A DNA stretch of 64,000 bases from Variovorax sp. JS1663. Its GTDB lineage: Bacteria; Pseudomonadota; Gammaproteobacteria; Burkholderiales; Burkholderiaceae_C. Below are positions 1-9,033 of the stretch, piece by piece. The notes under the pieces are model-generated. The model was not told the DNA's origin. It saw nothing but the letters and a program-made list of their open reading frames with translations, and ran no database searches. Location: NCBI RefSeq assembly GCF_002157355.1, contig NZ_LYMK01000009.1, positions 62,001 to 126,000 of the forward strand, written 5' to 3'. A program made the position numbers and the translations under genes. Within the stretch, counting starts at the first letter, position 1. Each line of letters starts with the position of its first letter.

Positions 1-385
1 CGCCCGGATTGAACACCAGCCCCGGCTTGCAGCCGGCCGCGCGGATGGCCTGGATGCTGCGGTGCGTGTGGGGCGAGGCGTCCGGGTGGAAGCTGATGTA
101 GTCGGCGCCGGCCTGCGCAAAGGCGGCGGCCAGGGCGTCGACCGGCTCGATCATCAGGTGCACGTCGATCGGAACGGGCGTGCCGTCGGCCTGCTTCGCA
201 TGGGGCTTGAGTGCCTGGCACACCATCGGCCCGAAGGTGAGGTTCGGCACGTAGTGGTTGTCCATGACGTCGAAGTGGATCCAGTCGGCGCCGGCGGCGA
301 TCACGTCGCTCACCTCGGCGCCCAGGCGGGCGAAGTCGGCCGAGAGGATGGAGGGGGCGATGCGGAAGGGGCGGGGGCTCGTCAT
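1..385 (-). CDS. rpe: Ribulose-phosphate 3-epimerase, C-terminus cut by window edge
   Basis: Interconverts D-ribulose 5-phosphate and D-xylulose 5-phosphate in the pentose phosphate and Calvin pathways (cytosol). The minus-strand translation from ATG at 385 begins [19 protein letters not shown], then has the family signatures [20 protein letters not shown] and [10 protein letters not shown], with the metal-binding His and Asp residues of the TIM barrel (HFD, DVH). Only about the first 128 of roughly 225 residues are present; the rest lies left of base 1. It is divergent from apaG with about 50 bp between starts, an arrangement that I recall as common in Burkholderiales. Identification is secure from the motifs. 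Confidence 0.95.
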   Translation of the reverse strand, partial: MTSPRPFRIAPSILSADFARLGAEVSDVIAAGADWIHFDVMDNHYVPNLTFGPMVCQALKPHAKQADGTPVPIDVHLMIEPVDALAAAFAQAGADYISFHPDASPHTHRSIQAIRAAGCKPGLVFNPG

Positions 386-434
386 GGGCCGGAATTGTCG
401 CAGGCCGGGGTGGCGGGTTGTTAACATTCGCCGG

Positions 435-830
435 ATGTCCAGCCATCCGATCCGCATCCAGGCCGAGCCGCGCTACCTGCCGGACCAGTCCTCGCCCGAG
501 GACCGGGTCTACACCTTCGCCTACACGATCACCGTGACCAACGAAGGGACCGAGGCGGCGCAGTTGATCTCGCGCCACTGGCTGATCAATGACGCGGCCG
601 GGCAGACGCAGGAGGTCAAGGGCCTCGGCGTGATCGGACAGCAGCCGCTGCTGGCGCCTGGGCAGTCCTTCCGCTACACCAGCGGGTGCCGGCTGCAGGC
701 ACCCAGCGGTACCATGCATGGGAGCTACTTCTTCGTGACCGAGCGCGGCGAACGCTTCGACGTCGCGATCCCCATGTTCGTGCTGGAAGCCGACACGGGC
801 GGAACGCCCGTCTCGCGCGTGCTGCACTGA
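435..830 (+). CDS. apaG: ApaG domain protein
   Basis: A 131-residue single-domain protein of the ApaG (DUF525) family, a small Fn3-like beta sandwich. Its role is loosely linked to Co2+/Mg2+ resistance and diadenosine tetraphosphate metabolism; the biochemical function is not settled. The hallmark segments are visible: [13 protein letters not shown] near residue 30, [22 protein letters not shown] with its glycine-rich turn, and [10 protein letters not shown] near the C-terminus. The open frame extends upstream over the rpe start, so I chose the ATG at 435, which gives the normal family length and the usual N-terminal [11 protein letters not shown]. No strong Shine-Dalgarno is seen. It stands alone, divergent from rpe. 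Confidence 0.93.
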   Translation: MSSHPIRIQAEPRYLPDQSSPEDRVYTFAYTITVTNEGTEAAQLISRHWLINDAAGQTQEVKGLGVIGQQPLLAPGQSFRYTSGCRLQAPSGTMHGSYFFVTERGERFDVAIPMFVLEADTGGTPVSRVLH

Positions 831-925
831 ACGCATTTCACCTTTCTCGAGCAATGAACGCCTTGCGCGCTCTGCTCGACTCGTGGCGCCCCGGGCGGGC
901 GCGCGACTTTTGAATTGATTGGGCG

Positions 926-2194
926 ATGAGCGCTTTCATTACCAATGACCTGCTGGGCTTCTGGTCCGAGTGGGTGCGGCCCTCGGCGGGGCTGCCCATC
1001 GTGCTGTGGTCGCTGCTGCTGGCCGCCGCCGCGGCGGCTGGCCACCTGGTGCAACGCTACGCGGGCATGCCCAAGGTGGTGGGCTACTCGATGGTCGGCA
1101 CCGTGACCGGCCTGGCCGGCTTCGAGGGCGTGATGTGGCCGCTGCAGGGCATCAGCCTCTTCCTGCTGGAGCTCGGCGTGGCCATCGTGCTGTTCGAGGC
1201 CGGCGGCCGCCTGCCGCTGCGCTGGTTCCGCCACAACCCGATGGTGCTGGTGCAGAGCCTGCTGGAGGCCGCCCTCACGTACTTCGGCGTGTTCTGGGTG
1301 CTGCACTGGATGGACGTGCCCGACCCGGTGGCCAACCCGATCGCGCTGATGGCCATCGTGGCCTCGCCGGCGGTGCTGATGCGCGTGGTGATCGACACCC
1401 GCGGCTCCGGCCCGGTGACCGAGCGCGCCATGACCCTGGCCACGCTCAACACCTTCTACGCGCTGGCGCTGGGCTTTGCGCAGGCCGGGCTGATCGAGCA
1501 TGCGCCGCTCGGCCTGTTCCAGAAGCTCTACCCGGTGGCGGTGGTGCTGGGCCTGTCCTTCGTGGTGGGCGCACTGATGGCGCTTTCGCTGCGCTCGGCG
1601 CTGCGGGTGATGAGCCCGACCAGCGAGAACACGTCCATCCTGCTGCTGGCCATCATCGCGGCCGGCGCCGCCATCGCCGCGCATTTCGGCGGCTCGGCAC
1701 CGCTGGCGGCGCTGATCGGCGGCGTGCTGCTCAAGGCCTTGCATCCCAAGCCCTGGATCTGGCCGCGCCAGCTGGGTACGGCGGCTTCGCTGCTGACCAT
1801 GCTGATGTTCGTGCTGGTGTCGGTGGTGGCGGCGCAGGCCGACTGGAGCCTGCCGATCGCCAGCGTGGTGCTGGCGGTGATCGCCGTGCGCACGGTCGCC
1901 AAGATCGCCGGCGTGGCCATCGCCAATCCGGGCAGCGGCGCGAGCTGGCGCCAGGCGCTGTGGGTGGGCTGCGCGATGTCGCCGCTGTCCTCCATCGCGC
2001 TCATCATCACCTCCGGCTTCGTGAGCGCCTCTCCGCTGCTGGGGGCGATGATCACGCAGATCGCGCTGCCCGCGATCCTGCTGATGGAGATCCTGGGCGC
2101 GGTACTTGCCACCATCGCCATTCACGGCGCCGGCGAGAGCTCCAGGCCCTGGACGCCGGAGGCCTTCGGCATCACGGAGGACACGCAACGATGA
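926..2194 (+). CDS. Cation:proton antiporter family membrane protein
   Basis: A 422-residue polytopic membrane protein resembling the CPA (Na+/H+ exchanger, KefB-like) fold. There are about a dozen hydrophobic segments, starting with [17 protein letters not shown]. Family features include [14 protein letters not shown] (helix 2 region), [19 protein letters not shown] (the conserved [10 protein letters not shown] stretch), and AALIGGVLL in the second half. There is no C-terminal RCK/TrkA nucleotide-binding domain, so it is the short form. The ion is not predictable. Its stop overlaps the next start as ATGA at 2191-2194, implying translational coupling with the GCS2-type ligase. A K+/H+ or Na+/H+ exchange role is inference. 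Confidence 0.85.
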   Translation: MSAFITNDLLGFWSEWVRPSAGLPIVLWSLLLAAAAAAGHLVQRYAGMPKVVGYSMVGTVTGLAGFEGVMWPLQGISLFLLELGVAIVLFEAGGRLPLRWFRHNPMVLVQSLLEAALTYFGVFWVLHWMDVPDPVANPIALMAIVASPAVLMRVVIDTRGSGPVTERAMTLATLNTFYALALGFAQAGLIEHAPLGLFQKLYPVAVVLGLSFVVGALMALSLRSALRVMSPTSENTSILLLAIIAAGAAIAAHFGGSAPLAALIGGVLLKALHPKPWIWPRQLGTAASLLTMLMFVLVSVVAAQADWSLPIASVVLAVIAVRTVAKIAGVAIANPGSGASWRQALWVGCAMSPLSSIALIITSGFVSASPLLGAMITQIALPAILLMEILGAVLATIAIHGAGESSRPWTPEAFGITEDTQR

Positions 2195-3381
2195 GCCTGC
2201 AGGGCCCCGACCTCCTTCCCGGCGCGACGCCGCCGGCGCCCGGCTCCTCCGCCAGCCGCGCCGTGCCGCTGGAGCCCTTCAACAAGTCCGTCGCGCTGTC
2301 GCTGGGCGTCGAGCTGGAACTGCAGCTGGTCAACACCCACGACTACGACCTCGCGCCTTACGCCGAGGACATGCTGCGCCTGATGGCCCTGACCCCGCTG
2401 CCCGGCAGCGTGGTGCCGGAGATGACCTCGAGCATGATCGAGATCTCCACCGACATCTGCCATTCCGCCAAGGACGTGGTGGCGCAGCTCTCGCCGATCC
2501 GCGACGCGCTGGTGAAGAACGCCGACAAGCTCAACATCGCGGTGGTGGGCGGCGGCACGCACGCCTTCCAGCAGTGGCACGAGCGGCGCATCTACGACAA
2601 GCCGCGCTTTCGCGAGTTGTCCGAGCTGTACGGCTACCTGTCGAAGCAGTTCACCATCTTCGGCCAGCACGTGCACATCGGCTGCCCCGACGCGGACGGA
2701 GCGCTGCTCATGCTGCACCGCATGTCGCGCTACATCCCGCACTTCATCGCGCTGTCGGCCTCCTCGCCCTTCGTGCAGGGGCAGGACACGCAGTTCGACT
2801 CGGCGCGGCTGAACTCGGTGTTCGCCTTTCCGCTGTCCGGCCGCGCGCCCTTCACGCTGTCGTGGAAGGAGTTCGGCAACTACTTCGAGCGCATGACCCG
2901 CACCGGCGTCGTGCGCAGCATGAAGGACTTCTACTGGGACATCCGGCCCAAGCCGGAGTTCGGCACCATCGAGATCCGCGTGTTCGACACGCCGCTGACG
3001 GTGGAGCGCGCTGCCGCGCTGGCCGGCTACGTGCAGTCGCTGGCCGCCTGGTTCCTGCAGGAGCAGCCCTTCACGCCCAGCGAGGACGACTACCTGGTCT
3101 ACACCTACAACCGCTTCCAGGCCTGCCGCTTCGGCCTGGACGCGGTGTACGTCGATCCCGCGAGCGGCGAGCACATGCCGCTGCGCGACCATATCCTGAT
3201 GACCATGACGCAGCTCGAATGGCACAGCGAGGCACTCGACGCCACCGAGGCCCTGGCCGTGCTGCGCACCAGCGTGGAGGCCAACCGCAACGATGCCCGC
3301 TGGCTGCGCGAGCGCCAGGCGAAGGAGCGGCTGCTGGCCGAGGTGGTGCGGCAGTCCGCCATGCGCTTCCGGCACGGCTGA
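2191..3381 (+). CDS. Carboxylate-amine ligase / glutamate-cysteine ligase type 2 (GCS2, YbdK-like)
   Basis: A 396-residue member of the GCS2/YbdK family, which ligates a carboxylate (typically glutamate) to an amine such as cysteine using ATP. The core starts at [11 protein letters not shown], where the acidic pair binds Mg2+. It continues with [39 protein letters not shown] and [14 protein letters not shown], all characteristic of the fold. The N-terminal 30 residues are Pro/Ala-rich and poorly conserved. The ATG at 2191 was chosen because it overlaps the antiporter stop (ATGA) and gives the usual length. Whether it makes gamma-glutamylcysteine or another amide cannot be told; YbdK-type proteins often have only weak GCL activity. 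Confidence 0.9.
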   Translation: MSLQGPDLLPGATPPAPGSSASRAVPLEPFNKSVALSLGVELELQLVNTHDYDLAPYAEDMLRLMALTPLPGSVVPEMTSSMIEISTDICHSAKDVVAQLSPIRDALVKNADKLNIAVVGGGTHAFQQWHERRIYDKPRFRELSELYGYLSKQFTIFGQHVHIGCPDADGALLMLHRMSRYIPHFIALSASSPFVQGQDTQFDSARLNSVFAFPLSGRAPFTLSWKEFGNYFERMTRTGVVRSMKDFYWDIRPKPEFGTIEIRVFDTPLTVERAAALAGYVQSLAAWFLQEQPFTPSEDDYLVYTYNRFQACRFGLDAVYVDPASGEHMPLRDHILMTMTQLEWHSEALDATEALAVLRTSVEANRNDARWLRERQAKERLLAEVVRQSAMRFRHG

Positions 3382-3385
3382 AATG

Positions 3386-3490
3386 ACGCTCTCCCCCAGG
3401 CTCCCCCACTTCGTGTGGTCCGCCAACCCCCTCTCCGGGGGCAACACCAGCGGCCCGGCCAAGCCGGTTCCGCGGTGTTCCCCGGCTGGC
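3386..3490. repeat. GC-rich intergenic repeat, Comamonadaceae-type (probable)
   Basis: Non-coding stretch between the GCS2 gene and thiL. It contains a C-run/G-run hairpin (CCCC-TCTCC-GGGG near 3429-3441) followed by CCGGC-CAA-GCCGG, then TTCCGCGGTGTTCC. From memory this resembles palindromic sequences dispersed in intergenic regions of Variovorax and Acidovorax genomes. Only one copy lies in this window, so repeat status cannot be proved here. It may also act as a transcript-stabilising or termination hairpin. Confidence 0.45.
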
Positions 3491-3542
3491 ATGCGCGGCT
3501 TGTCGCGTTGCAGCGCGCGGCGAAGCAACTGAGAAGAAGTAC

Positions 3543-4517
3543 ATGGGTGAATTCGATCTCATCGAGCGCTACTTCAAGCGTCCCGCGCGCCGCTCGCCGC
3601 TGGGCGTGGGCGACGACTGCGCCCTGCTCGCGCCCTGTCCCGGCATGCAGTTGGCGGTGTCCATGGACATGCTGGTGGAGGGGCGCCACTTCCTGTCCAC
3701 CGTCGATCCCGCGCGGCTGGGGCACAAGGCACTGGCGGTCAACCTGAGCGACCTGGCGGCCTGCGGCGCGAAGCCGCTGGCCTTCACGCTGGCACTGGCA
3801 TTGCCGGCCGCGGACGAAGCTTGGCTCGAAGGCTTTTCACGCGGTCTCTTCGCACTGGCCGACGCACATGGCTGTGAGTTGGTGGGCGGCGACACCACGC
3901 GCGGGCCGCTCAACATCTGCATCACCGTCTTCGGCGAAGTGCCGGCCGGCGCTGCCCTGCTGCGCTCCGGCGCCAAACCGGGCGACGACCTGTGGGCCAG
4001 CGGCACGCTGGGCGATGCGCGGCTCGCGCTGGAGGTCTTCCGCGGCACGCTGGAGCTGCCGGCCGCGGCCTTCGCGCAGGCGCGCCGCCGCATGGAACAA
4101 CCCGAGCCGCGCGTCGCGCTCGGCCAGGCGCTGCGCGGCATCGCGACCGCGGCGGTCGACCTGAGCGACGGCCTGGTGGGTGACCTCGGCCACATCCTCG
4201 AGGCCAGCGGCGTGGGCGCCACGGTGGACGCGGACGCGGCCTGCGCGCTGATCGGCATCGACGGCGCGGCCCTTCTCGATCCGGTGCTGCGCCGCACCTG
4301 CGCACTCGCCGGCGGCGACGACTACGAGCTGCTGTTCACCGCGCCGCCCTCGGCCGCCGAGGCGGTGCGCGAAGCCGGGCGCCGATGCGCGACGCCCGTC
4401 GCGCGTATCGGCCACGTCGAAGCCACGCCGGGGCTGCGCATCGTGGACGCGACCGGCGCACCCATCGCCCAGGCGCTCACGCCCTTCGACCATTTCCCGG
4501 ACAAGGCGCGGGACTGA
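3543..4517 (+). CDS. thiL: Thiamine-monophosphate kinase
   Basis: Phosphorylates thiamine monophosphate to thiamine pyrophosphate with ATP, the last step of thiamine cofactor synthesis (cytosol). The 324-residue length is normal. Motifs in order: GEFDLIERYF at the N-terminus, VGDDCALLAP (Mg-ATP-binding aspartates), SMDMLVEGRHF, KALAVNLSDLAACGAKP, ELVGGDTTRGP, AVDLSDGLVGDL, and GGDDYELLFT near the C-terminus. This is the full AIRS/PurM-type fold pattern. It follows the intergenic repeat and is convergent with the LysR gene; the usual Burkholderiales partner pgpA is not adjacent. Confidence 0.96.
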   Translation: MGEFDLIERYFKRPARRSPLGVGDDCALLAPCPGMQLAVSMDMLVEGRHFLSTVDPARLGHKALAVNLSDLAACGAKPLAFTLALALPAADEAWLEGFSRGLFALADAHGCELVGGDTTRGPLNICITVFGEVPAGAALLRSGAKPGDDLWASGTLGDARLALEVFRGTLELPAAAFAQARRRMEQPEPRVALGQALRGIATAAVDLSDGLVGDLGHILEASGVGATVDADAACALIGIDGAALLDPVLRRTCALAGGDDYELLFTAPPSAAEAVREAGRRCATPVARIGHVEATPGLRIVDATGAPIAQALTPFDHFPDKARD

Positions 4518-4581
4518 AGGCCCACCTCGACGCACGAGGGGCGCGATCGGCCCCGTGCACCGGCGCCATGGCCAAAAGCGC

Positions 4582-5454
4582 TCAGGCCAGCAATGCCTCC
4601 AGGACGAAACGTGTCGGGCCGCTGGCGCCTCGGTCGCTGACCGCGAGACCCAGCTGCCGCCATAGTGCCGGGCTGAGCGGACGAATGGCGATGCGAGGAT
4701 CACGCGCGGGCTCGTGCGATTCCTCCGGCAGCAGAGCCGCTCCGTAGCCGGCGGCCACCAGCGTCCTGATCGCATCGTTGTAGTTGAGCTCGATGCGCGG
4801 CCGGCAATGAACGCCAGCCGCAGAGAACCATTCCGCCGTCAGCCGGTAGAGACGCGTGGAGGCATCGTTCAGGATCAACGGCCGCTCGGCCAGCCACTGC
4901 GGCGTCAGTCGTCTAGGTGCTTTCCAGGCCGCCGGCAAGAAGGCGACGACAGCCTCGCGCCGCAGCGGCGTGACATGGACGCCCCGCACAGGCGCCTGCG
5001 GGAGCGCCACGACCGCCAGGTCCAGGCTTCCTGCGGCGAGCCGGGTCATGCTTTCGTTGGATGTCAGCACCTGCACGTTCACGTCGACGCCGGGATGGCT
5101 CTGGGCAAGACGCTCGAGCGCGGGCGGCAGGAGGTGCGCAATGGCGCCCGTCGAGGCGCCTACGCGCACGCGGCCCGTCTGGCCGGCGAGCTGACGTCGA
5201 ACGTCTTCCACGGCGTCGTCCGCGTCTGCCAGCAGCCTGCGGGCACGCGCGATGAACCGCTCTCCCAAGGCGGTCGCTTGCGCGGGCCCTCGCCCGCGAA
5301 CGAGCAACTGGCCACCCAGGCGCGACTCCAGTTCCGCGACCTGTACGGTGACGGTGGGTGCCGCCAGGTGAAGGGCGCGCGCGGCGTTGGCGAGGGACCC
5401 GAGGTCGGCGATGGCGACCAGGGTGCGCAGATGGTCGAGGCTCAGTTCCCGCAT
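4582..5454 (-). CDS. LysR-family transcriptional regulator, divergent from argC-like gene
   Basis: A 290-residue LysR regulator. The N-terminal winged HTH spans about residues 1-60 (LDHLRTLVAIADLGSLANAA, then LHLAAPTVTVQVAELESRLG). The canonical TQSAVS-type recognition helix is replaced by APTVTVQVAELE. The effector domain starts near RVRVGASTGAIAHLLPPAL. It is transcribed away from the argC-like gene with 82 bp between starts, the classic LysR/target arrangement, so the reductase gene is the likely target. The effector is unknown. ATG at 5454 gives the standard MRELSLDHLRTL start. Confidence 0.9.
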   Translation of the reverse strand: MRELSLDHLRTLVAIADLGSLANAARALHLAAPTVTVQVAELESRLGGQLLVRGRGPAQATALGERFIARARRLLADADDAVEDVRRQLAGQTGRVRVGASTGAIAHLLPPALERLAQSHPGVDVNVQVLTSNESMTRLAAGSLDLAVVALPQAPVRGVHVTPLRREAVVAFLPAAWKAPRRLTPQWLAERPLILNDASTRLYRLTAEWFSAAGVHCRPRIELNYNDAIRTLVAAGYGAALLPEESHEPARDPRIAIRPLSPALWRQLGLAVSDRGASGPTRFVLEALLA

Positions 5455-5536
5455 CGCGCTAATTTAACTTTTCTTAATCCTGCGTTGCATATATTTAGCT
5501 GGAGCCATCGAGGCCATATCCCTACGATCGCACGCC
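5455..5536. promoter_or_regulatory. Divergent LysR/argC-like promoter region
   Basis: An AT-rich island in otherwise GC-rich DNA. It holds TTAACTTTTCTTA (5464-5476), which fits the T-N11-A LysR box, and a TATATT hexamer (5490-5495) that could serve as a -10 for the argC-like gene. No strong -35 is evident. Assignment rests on position between divergent genes. Confidence 0.4.
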
Positions 5537-6460
5537 ATGGACCTCAACATCTACATCGACGGCGACCAGGGCACCACCGGCCTCGACCTGCAGAACCGGC
5601 TGCGGGGCGGGGAATTCCGCATCCGCACCTTGCCGGCCGACGTGCGCAAGGACGCGGCTGCCCGGCGGGCCGCGCTCAACGAGTGCGACATCGCCATCCT
5701 TTGCCTGCCCGATGCCGCGGCGCGCGACGCGGTGGCGATGATCGAGAATCCTTCGGTGCGTGTCATCGACGCCAGTTCGGCTCACCGCACCAGCCCGGGC
5801 TGGGTCTACGGCCTGCCGGAGCTCGATGCAGGGCAAGGCGAACGTATCGCCTCGGCATCGCGGGTCACGAACCCGGGCTGCTATCCCACCGCCGCGGTCG
5901 CCCTGCTGCGACCGTTGACGGATGCGGGCCTGTTGCCCGCCGACTATCCGCTGGTCATCCATGCCGTTTCAGGCTACTCGGGTCAGGGCCGGGCGGGGGC
6001 GGAAGCGCATGAGGCCGGAGCGAGAGCAGGGGCGCATTCGCTGAAGGTCTATGGCCTTGCGCTCGAGCACAAGCACGTGCCGGAAATCGAGGCCTATGCC
6101 GGCTTGGCGGCCCGGCCCATCTTCGTGCCCGCCTATGGCAGCTACCGCCAGGGCATCGTGCTCACGATCGGGTTGCACACGCGAATGCTTCCCTCGGATG
6201 TCTCCGGCACGCGCATCCACGAATGCTTCAGCGAGCGGTACCGCGATGCAGCGCATGTGCGTGTGATGCCGATGTCTTCCGCTGCGCCCATGACCGAACT
6301 GGACCCGCAAGTCCACAACGGCTCGAACGACATGAGTCTGGCCGTCGCGAGCAATGAGCGCACGGGCCAGATCGTCTTGAGCGCGGTTCTCGACAATCTG
6401 GGCAAAGGTGCGGCAGGCGCGGCCGTGCAGAACCTGCGTCTGATGACGAGGGATTCTTAG
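5537..6460 (+). CDS. argC: N-acetyl-gamma-glutamyl-phosphate reductase, short (type 2) form
   Basis: Reduces N-acetylglutamyl-5-phosphate to the semialdehyde with NADPH in arginine synthesis. The 307 residues match the shorter type 2 AGPR class. The Rossmann start is [14 protein letters not shown], with [12 protein letters not shown], then the active-site motif TNPGCYPTA with the nucleophile Cys115. [13 protein letters not shown] and [11 protein letters not shown] (catalytic His region) follow. It is divergent from a LysR regulator and not near other arg genes, so it may be a second copy used in a regulated pathway rather than core arginine synthesis; that is inference. ATG at 5537 follows the divergent promoter. 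Confidence 0.9.
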   Translation: MDLNIYIDGDQGTTGLDLQNRLRGGEFRIRTLPADVRKDAAARRAALNECDIAILCLPDAAARDAVAMIENPSVRVIDASSAHRTSPGWVYGLPELDAGQGERIASASRVTNPGCYPTAAVALLRPLTDAGLLPADYPLVIHAVSGYSGQGRAGAEAHEAGARAGAHSLKVYGLALEHKHVPEIEAYAGLAARPIFVPAYGSYRQGIVLTIGLHTRMLPSDVSGTRIHECFSERYRDAAHVRVMPMSSAAPMTELDPQVHNGSNDMSLAVASNERTGQIVLSAVLDNLGKGAAGAAVQNLRLMTRDS

Positions 6461-6508
6461 CCGGCGTTGTCGATCCGGAGCGCAGATGGGGAGAGGGCAC
6501 GTCGCGAA

Positions 6509-6644
6509 GCCAAAGCCCGACTTTGGCGCAGCGAGCTTGTGCCTTGTTCCAAGTGCGGCTGACATCGACTGTCAGGCCGGCGACATCGGCGCCGGGTCGA
6601 CGCAATTCCCCACAGATTACCTTTGGAAGCCCGCCCTTTGGGCG
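6509..6644. other. Cluster of three palindromes in the argC-lpxO intergenic region
   Basis: The 248-bp gap between argC and the lpxO-like gene contains GCCAAAG-CCCGA-CTTTGGC (6509-6527), CTGACA-TCGAC-TGTCAG (6559-6575) and CGCCC-TTT-GGGCG (6632-6644). The first is hairpin-capable and could end argC transcripts, although no T-run follows. The second looks like an operator. No gene is seen in the gap. Confidence 0.35.
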
Positions 6645-6708
6645 AACTTCGGCGGTTCGGCGAAAATACGCCCTTCGCCCCTTCCGCGGCCCCCAGCCCG
6701 CGAGCCCG

Positions 6709-7626
6709 ATGTCCAGCCTCCTGTCCTACAAGCTCCTGATCCCCCTGATCTTCCTCGGCGCCGGCCTGTACGTGCATTTCCGCGGCCAGGTGCGTCACGG
6801 GCTGGGGCGGCAGCTGAGCGACCACTCGACCTTCTTCGCGCCCCTGAACGTGCTGATGTACTGGTTCTCGTCGGTGCCTTCCAAGCCCTACATCGACGTG
6901 AAGCAGTTCCCGGAGTTGCGGGTGCTCGAGCAGAACTGGCAGACCATCCGCGACGAGGGGCTCGGGCTGTTCGACGAGGGCCACATCAAGGCGGCGAAGG
7001 GCTACACCGACATCGGCTTCAACTCCTTCTTCCGCACCGGCTGGAAGCGCTTCTACCTCAACTGGTACGGCGATTTCCTGCCTTCGGCCAAGGGCCTGTG
7101 CCCGAAAACCACGGAACTGCTCGCCGGCATTCCCTCGGTGCGCGCGGCCATGTTCGCGATCCTGCCCCCGGGCGGCCGGCTGGTGCGCCACCGGGACCCC
7201 TTCGCCGGCTCGCTGCGCTACCACCTGGGCCTGAAGGTGCCGCAAGACGCGGCGAGCTGCCGCATTTTCGTCGACGGCCAGTCCTACCACTGGAAGGACG
7301 GCGAATCGGTGATGTTCGACGAGACCTACATCCACTACGCCGAGAACCTCACCGACGAGACCCGGCTCATCCTGTTCTGCGACATCGAGCGGCCGCTCAA
7401 CAACCCGATCGCGCGCTGGATCAACCGCGAGATCGGCTGGCGCATGATCAAGGCCGCCGCCACGCAGAACGAGGAAGGCGAGCCCATCGGCGGCCTGAAC
7501 AAGGCCTTCGCGCAGGTCTACAAGATCCGCGTGCTGGGCAAGCGCCTGAAGGCGTGGAACAAGCCCACCTACTATGCGGTGAAGTGGGCGATCTTCGGCG
7601 GGCTGTTCTACTGGCTGTTCTTCTGA
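6709..7626 (+). CDS. lpxO: LpxO-like aspartyl/asparaginyl beta-hydroxylase family protein
   Basis: Fe(II)/2-oxoglutarate-dependent hydroxylase of the AspH/LpxO family. LpxO homologues hydroxylate the secondary acyl chain of lipid A at the inner membrane. The 305 residues begin with a membrane anchor (LLIPLIFLGAGLYVHF, residues 9-24). The iron-binding region RLVRHRDPF carries His161 (and Asp163), and FDETYIHYAEN carries the second His209; RYHLGL lies between. A second hydrophobic stretch, AIFGGLFYWLFF, ends the protein. The frame is open upstream, but ATG at 6709 places the anchor at the N-terminus as in LpxO. Its 3' end overlaps the convergent amidohydrolase gene by 19 bp. The lipid A role is inferred from family resemblance. 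Confidence 0.85.
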   Translation: MSSLLSYKLLIPLIFLGAGLYVHFRGQVRHGLGRQLSDHSTFFAPLNVLMYWFSSVPSKPYIDVKQFPELRVLEQNWQTIRDEGLGLFDEGHIKAAKGYTDIGFNSFFRTGWKRFYLNWYGDFLPSAKGLCPKTTELLAGIPSVRAAMFAILPPGGRLVRHRDPFAGSLRYHLGLKVPQDAASCRIFVDGQSYHWKDGESVMFDETYIHYAENLTDETRLILFCDIERPLNNPIARWINREIGWRMIKAAATQNEEGEPIGGLNKAFAQVYKIRVLGKRLKAWNKPTYYAVKWAIFGGLFYWLFF

Positions 7627-9029
7627 ACGCCCGATAAGTTCATCGCTGCCGCCAGGCGCCGCCCCGACTCGCGCAACGGCACCAGCCACGTCTCGGGATC
7701 GAGAACGGCTTGCCGCTCGTCGACCAGGCGACCGCCGCGCTTGCGCCACCTTCCCGCAACCATCACCGAGTCGATGTTGGCAAGGCTCGTCTGCATGAGC
7801 GCAGCATTGATGGGGTCGTGCAGGGGCTGCATGTTCGGCAGTCTTGCGTCGACGAGCACCAGGTCGGCTTGTTTGCCCGGCGTGATGGTTCCGATGCGGT
7901 CGATCTGGCCCAGCATGCGCGCGCCCTCGACTGTCGCCCAGCGCAACGCTTCGACCGTCCTGATCGTGGAAGTCGGCGGAATGACGGAATCGAAGGTCGC
8001 CGCCGCTCGGCGAAATGCTTCGTTGTCCAGGGACCGCTGATGGCCGAGCGCCATTCGCGCCGCCGTGAACATCTCCCCGGAGAGGCCCGATTCCAGGTCA
8101 ACGCCGATCGACGCAGCGACGCCCCGGTGGCGCAGGCGGCCGATGATCGGATGGCCATGGCCCTGCGTCATCTCGTTTTCCGGCGTGATCGAGAAAGACA
8201 CGCCGGCAGCGACGAATCGATCGAGTTGCGCGTCAGAGAGATCGTTGCCGTGCACGATGTTGATGTGGGGTCCCAGCAGCCCCTCGCGTTCGAGGACCAC
8301 CCAGCCGTCCGGGGCCCGGGCCGGGCCTCCTCCCTGATGCATCGAGGCGGTGAGGTTCAACTCGCGCGCGAGCCTGAAGTCTGCCAGCGCAACATCGAGC
8401 GTCGAGTAATGGGGACCGAGCACGGCCATCCCCACGCTCAGCAGCCTCTCGTCTCCAAACCGCGGCTGTGCCAGCAACCGCTCCACTTCCTTGCGGGGGT
8501 GGCGGACTTCCCAGAAAGGAGCCTGGCCGGGCTTGGGACCGGGCTTCGGACTGCCGTGAAAGAAAGCCGCACGGATGCCGCTGCGTTCCAGTGCATCGAC
8601 TGCCGCATCCGTGTGCGCCGGGGTCGGGTTGTTGTGGCACCAGTCGACGAGCGTCGTGGTTCCGCAATTGAGCTGGTTCAGGGCACCGGCCAACGTTCCG
8701 ATGTAGACGTCGGCCGGGGCGAACCGGGTCGCCAATCCGGCGTGCATCCAGCGGAAGTATTCCTGAAGGGTCCAGTTGCTGGCGACTCCGCGCAAAGCCG
8801 TCTGCCAGGTGTGCATGTGCGCGTTGATGAAGCCCGGCATCGCGATGAAGCCACGCGCGTCGATGACTTCATCGGCGGCAAGGACAGGCGCAGCGGACGG
8901 TTCGCTCGACAGCGAGACGATGCGATCGCCTTCGATGACCAGTTGGGCGTTTTCGATGACGCCGAGGACCTCGTCCATCGAGACGACCGTGGCGCCGGAG
9001 ATCAGCACGCGATGAGAAGTGGACGCCAT
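7608..9029 (-). CDS. Amidohydrolase, Atz/Trz (cytosine-deaminase-like) family
   Basis: A 473-residue metal-dependent hydrolase of the amidohydrolase superfamily (deaminase/chlorohydrolase group, acting on C-N or C-Cl bonds of heterocycles or related amines). All metal ligands are present: the HxH in NAHMHTWQ (His71, His73), the strand-5 His in SMHQGG, the strand-6 His in IVHGNDL, and the strand-8 Asp in GVDLESG. The C-terminal DxAT-like region RTVEALRWATVEGARMLG and GKQADLVLVD complete the fold. ATG at 9029 lies 4 bp after the GMC oxidoreductase stop, making this the last gene of a six-gene operon. The substrate is unknown. Confidence 0.88.
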   Translation of the reverse strand: MASTSHRVLISGATVVSMDEVLGVIENAQLVIEGDRIVSLSSEPSAAPVLAADEVIDARGFIAMPGFINAHMHTWQTALRGVASNWTLQEYFRWMHAGLATRFAPADVYIGTLAGALNQLNCGTTTLVDWCHNNPTPAHTDAAVDALERSGIRAAFFHGSPKPGPKPGQAPFWEVRHPRKEVERLLAQPRFGDERLLSVGMAVLGPHYSTLDVALADFRLARELNLTASMHQGGGPARAPDGWVVLEREGLLGPHINIVHGNDLSDAQLDRFVAAGVSFSITPENEMTQGHGHPIIGRLRHRGVAASIGVDLESGLSGEMFTAARMALGHQRSLDNEAFRRAAATFDSVIPPTSTIRTVEALRWATVEGARMLGQIDRIGTITPGKQADLVLVDARLPNMQPLHDPINAALMQTSLANIDSVMVAGRWRKRGGRLVDERQAVLDPETWLVPLRESGRRLAAAMNLSGVQKNSQ

Positions 9030-9033
9030 GAAG

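Noticed and set aside
854..913. Short frame MNALRALLDSWRPGRARDF upstream of the antiporter
   Set aside because: No Shine-Dalgarno and no coupling to the antiporter start; not supported as a leader.
725..2188. A 487-codon minus-strand frame opposite apaG and the antiporter
   Set aside because: Composition (His/Gln/Arg-rich) and overlap mark it as a shadow of the real plus-strand genes.
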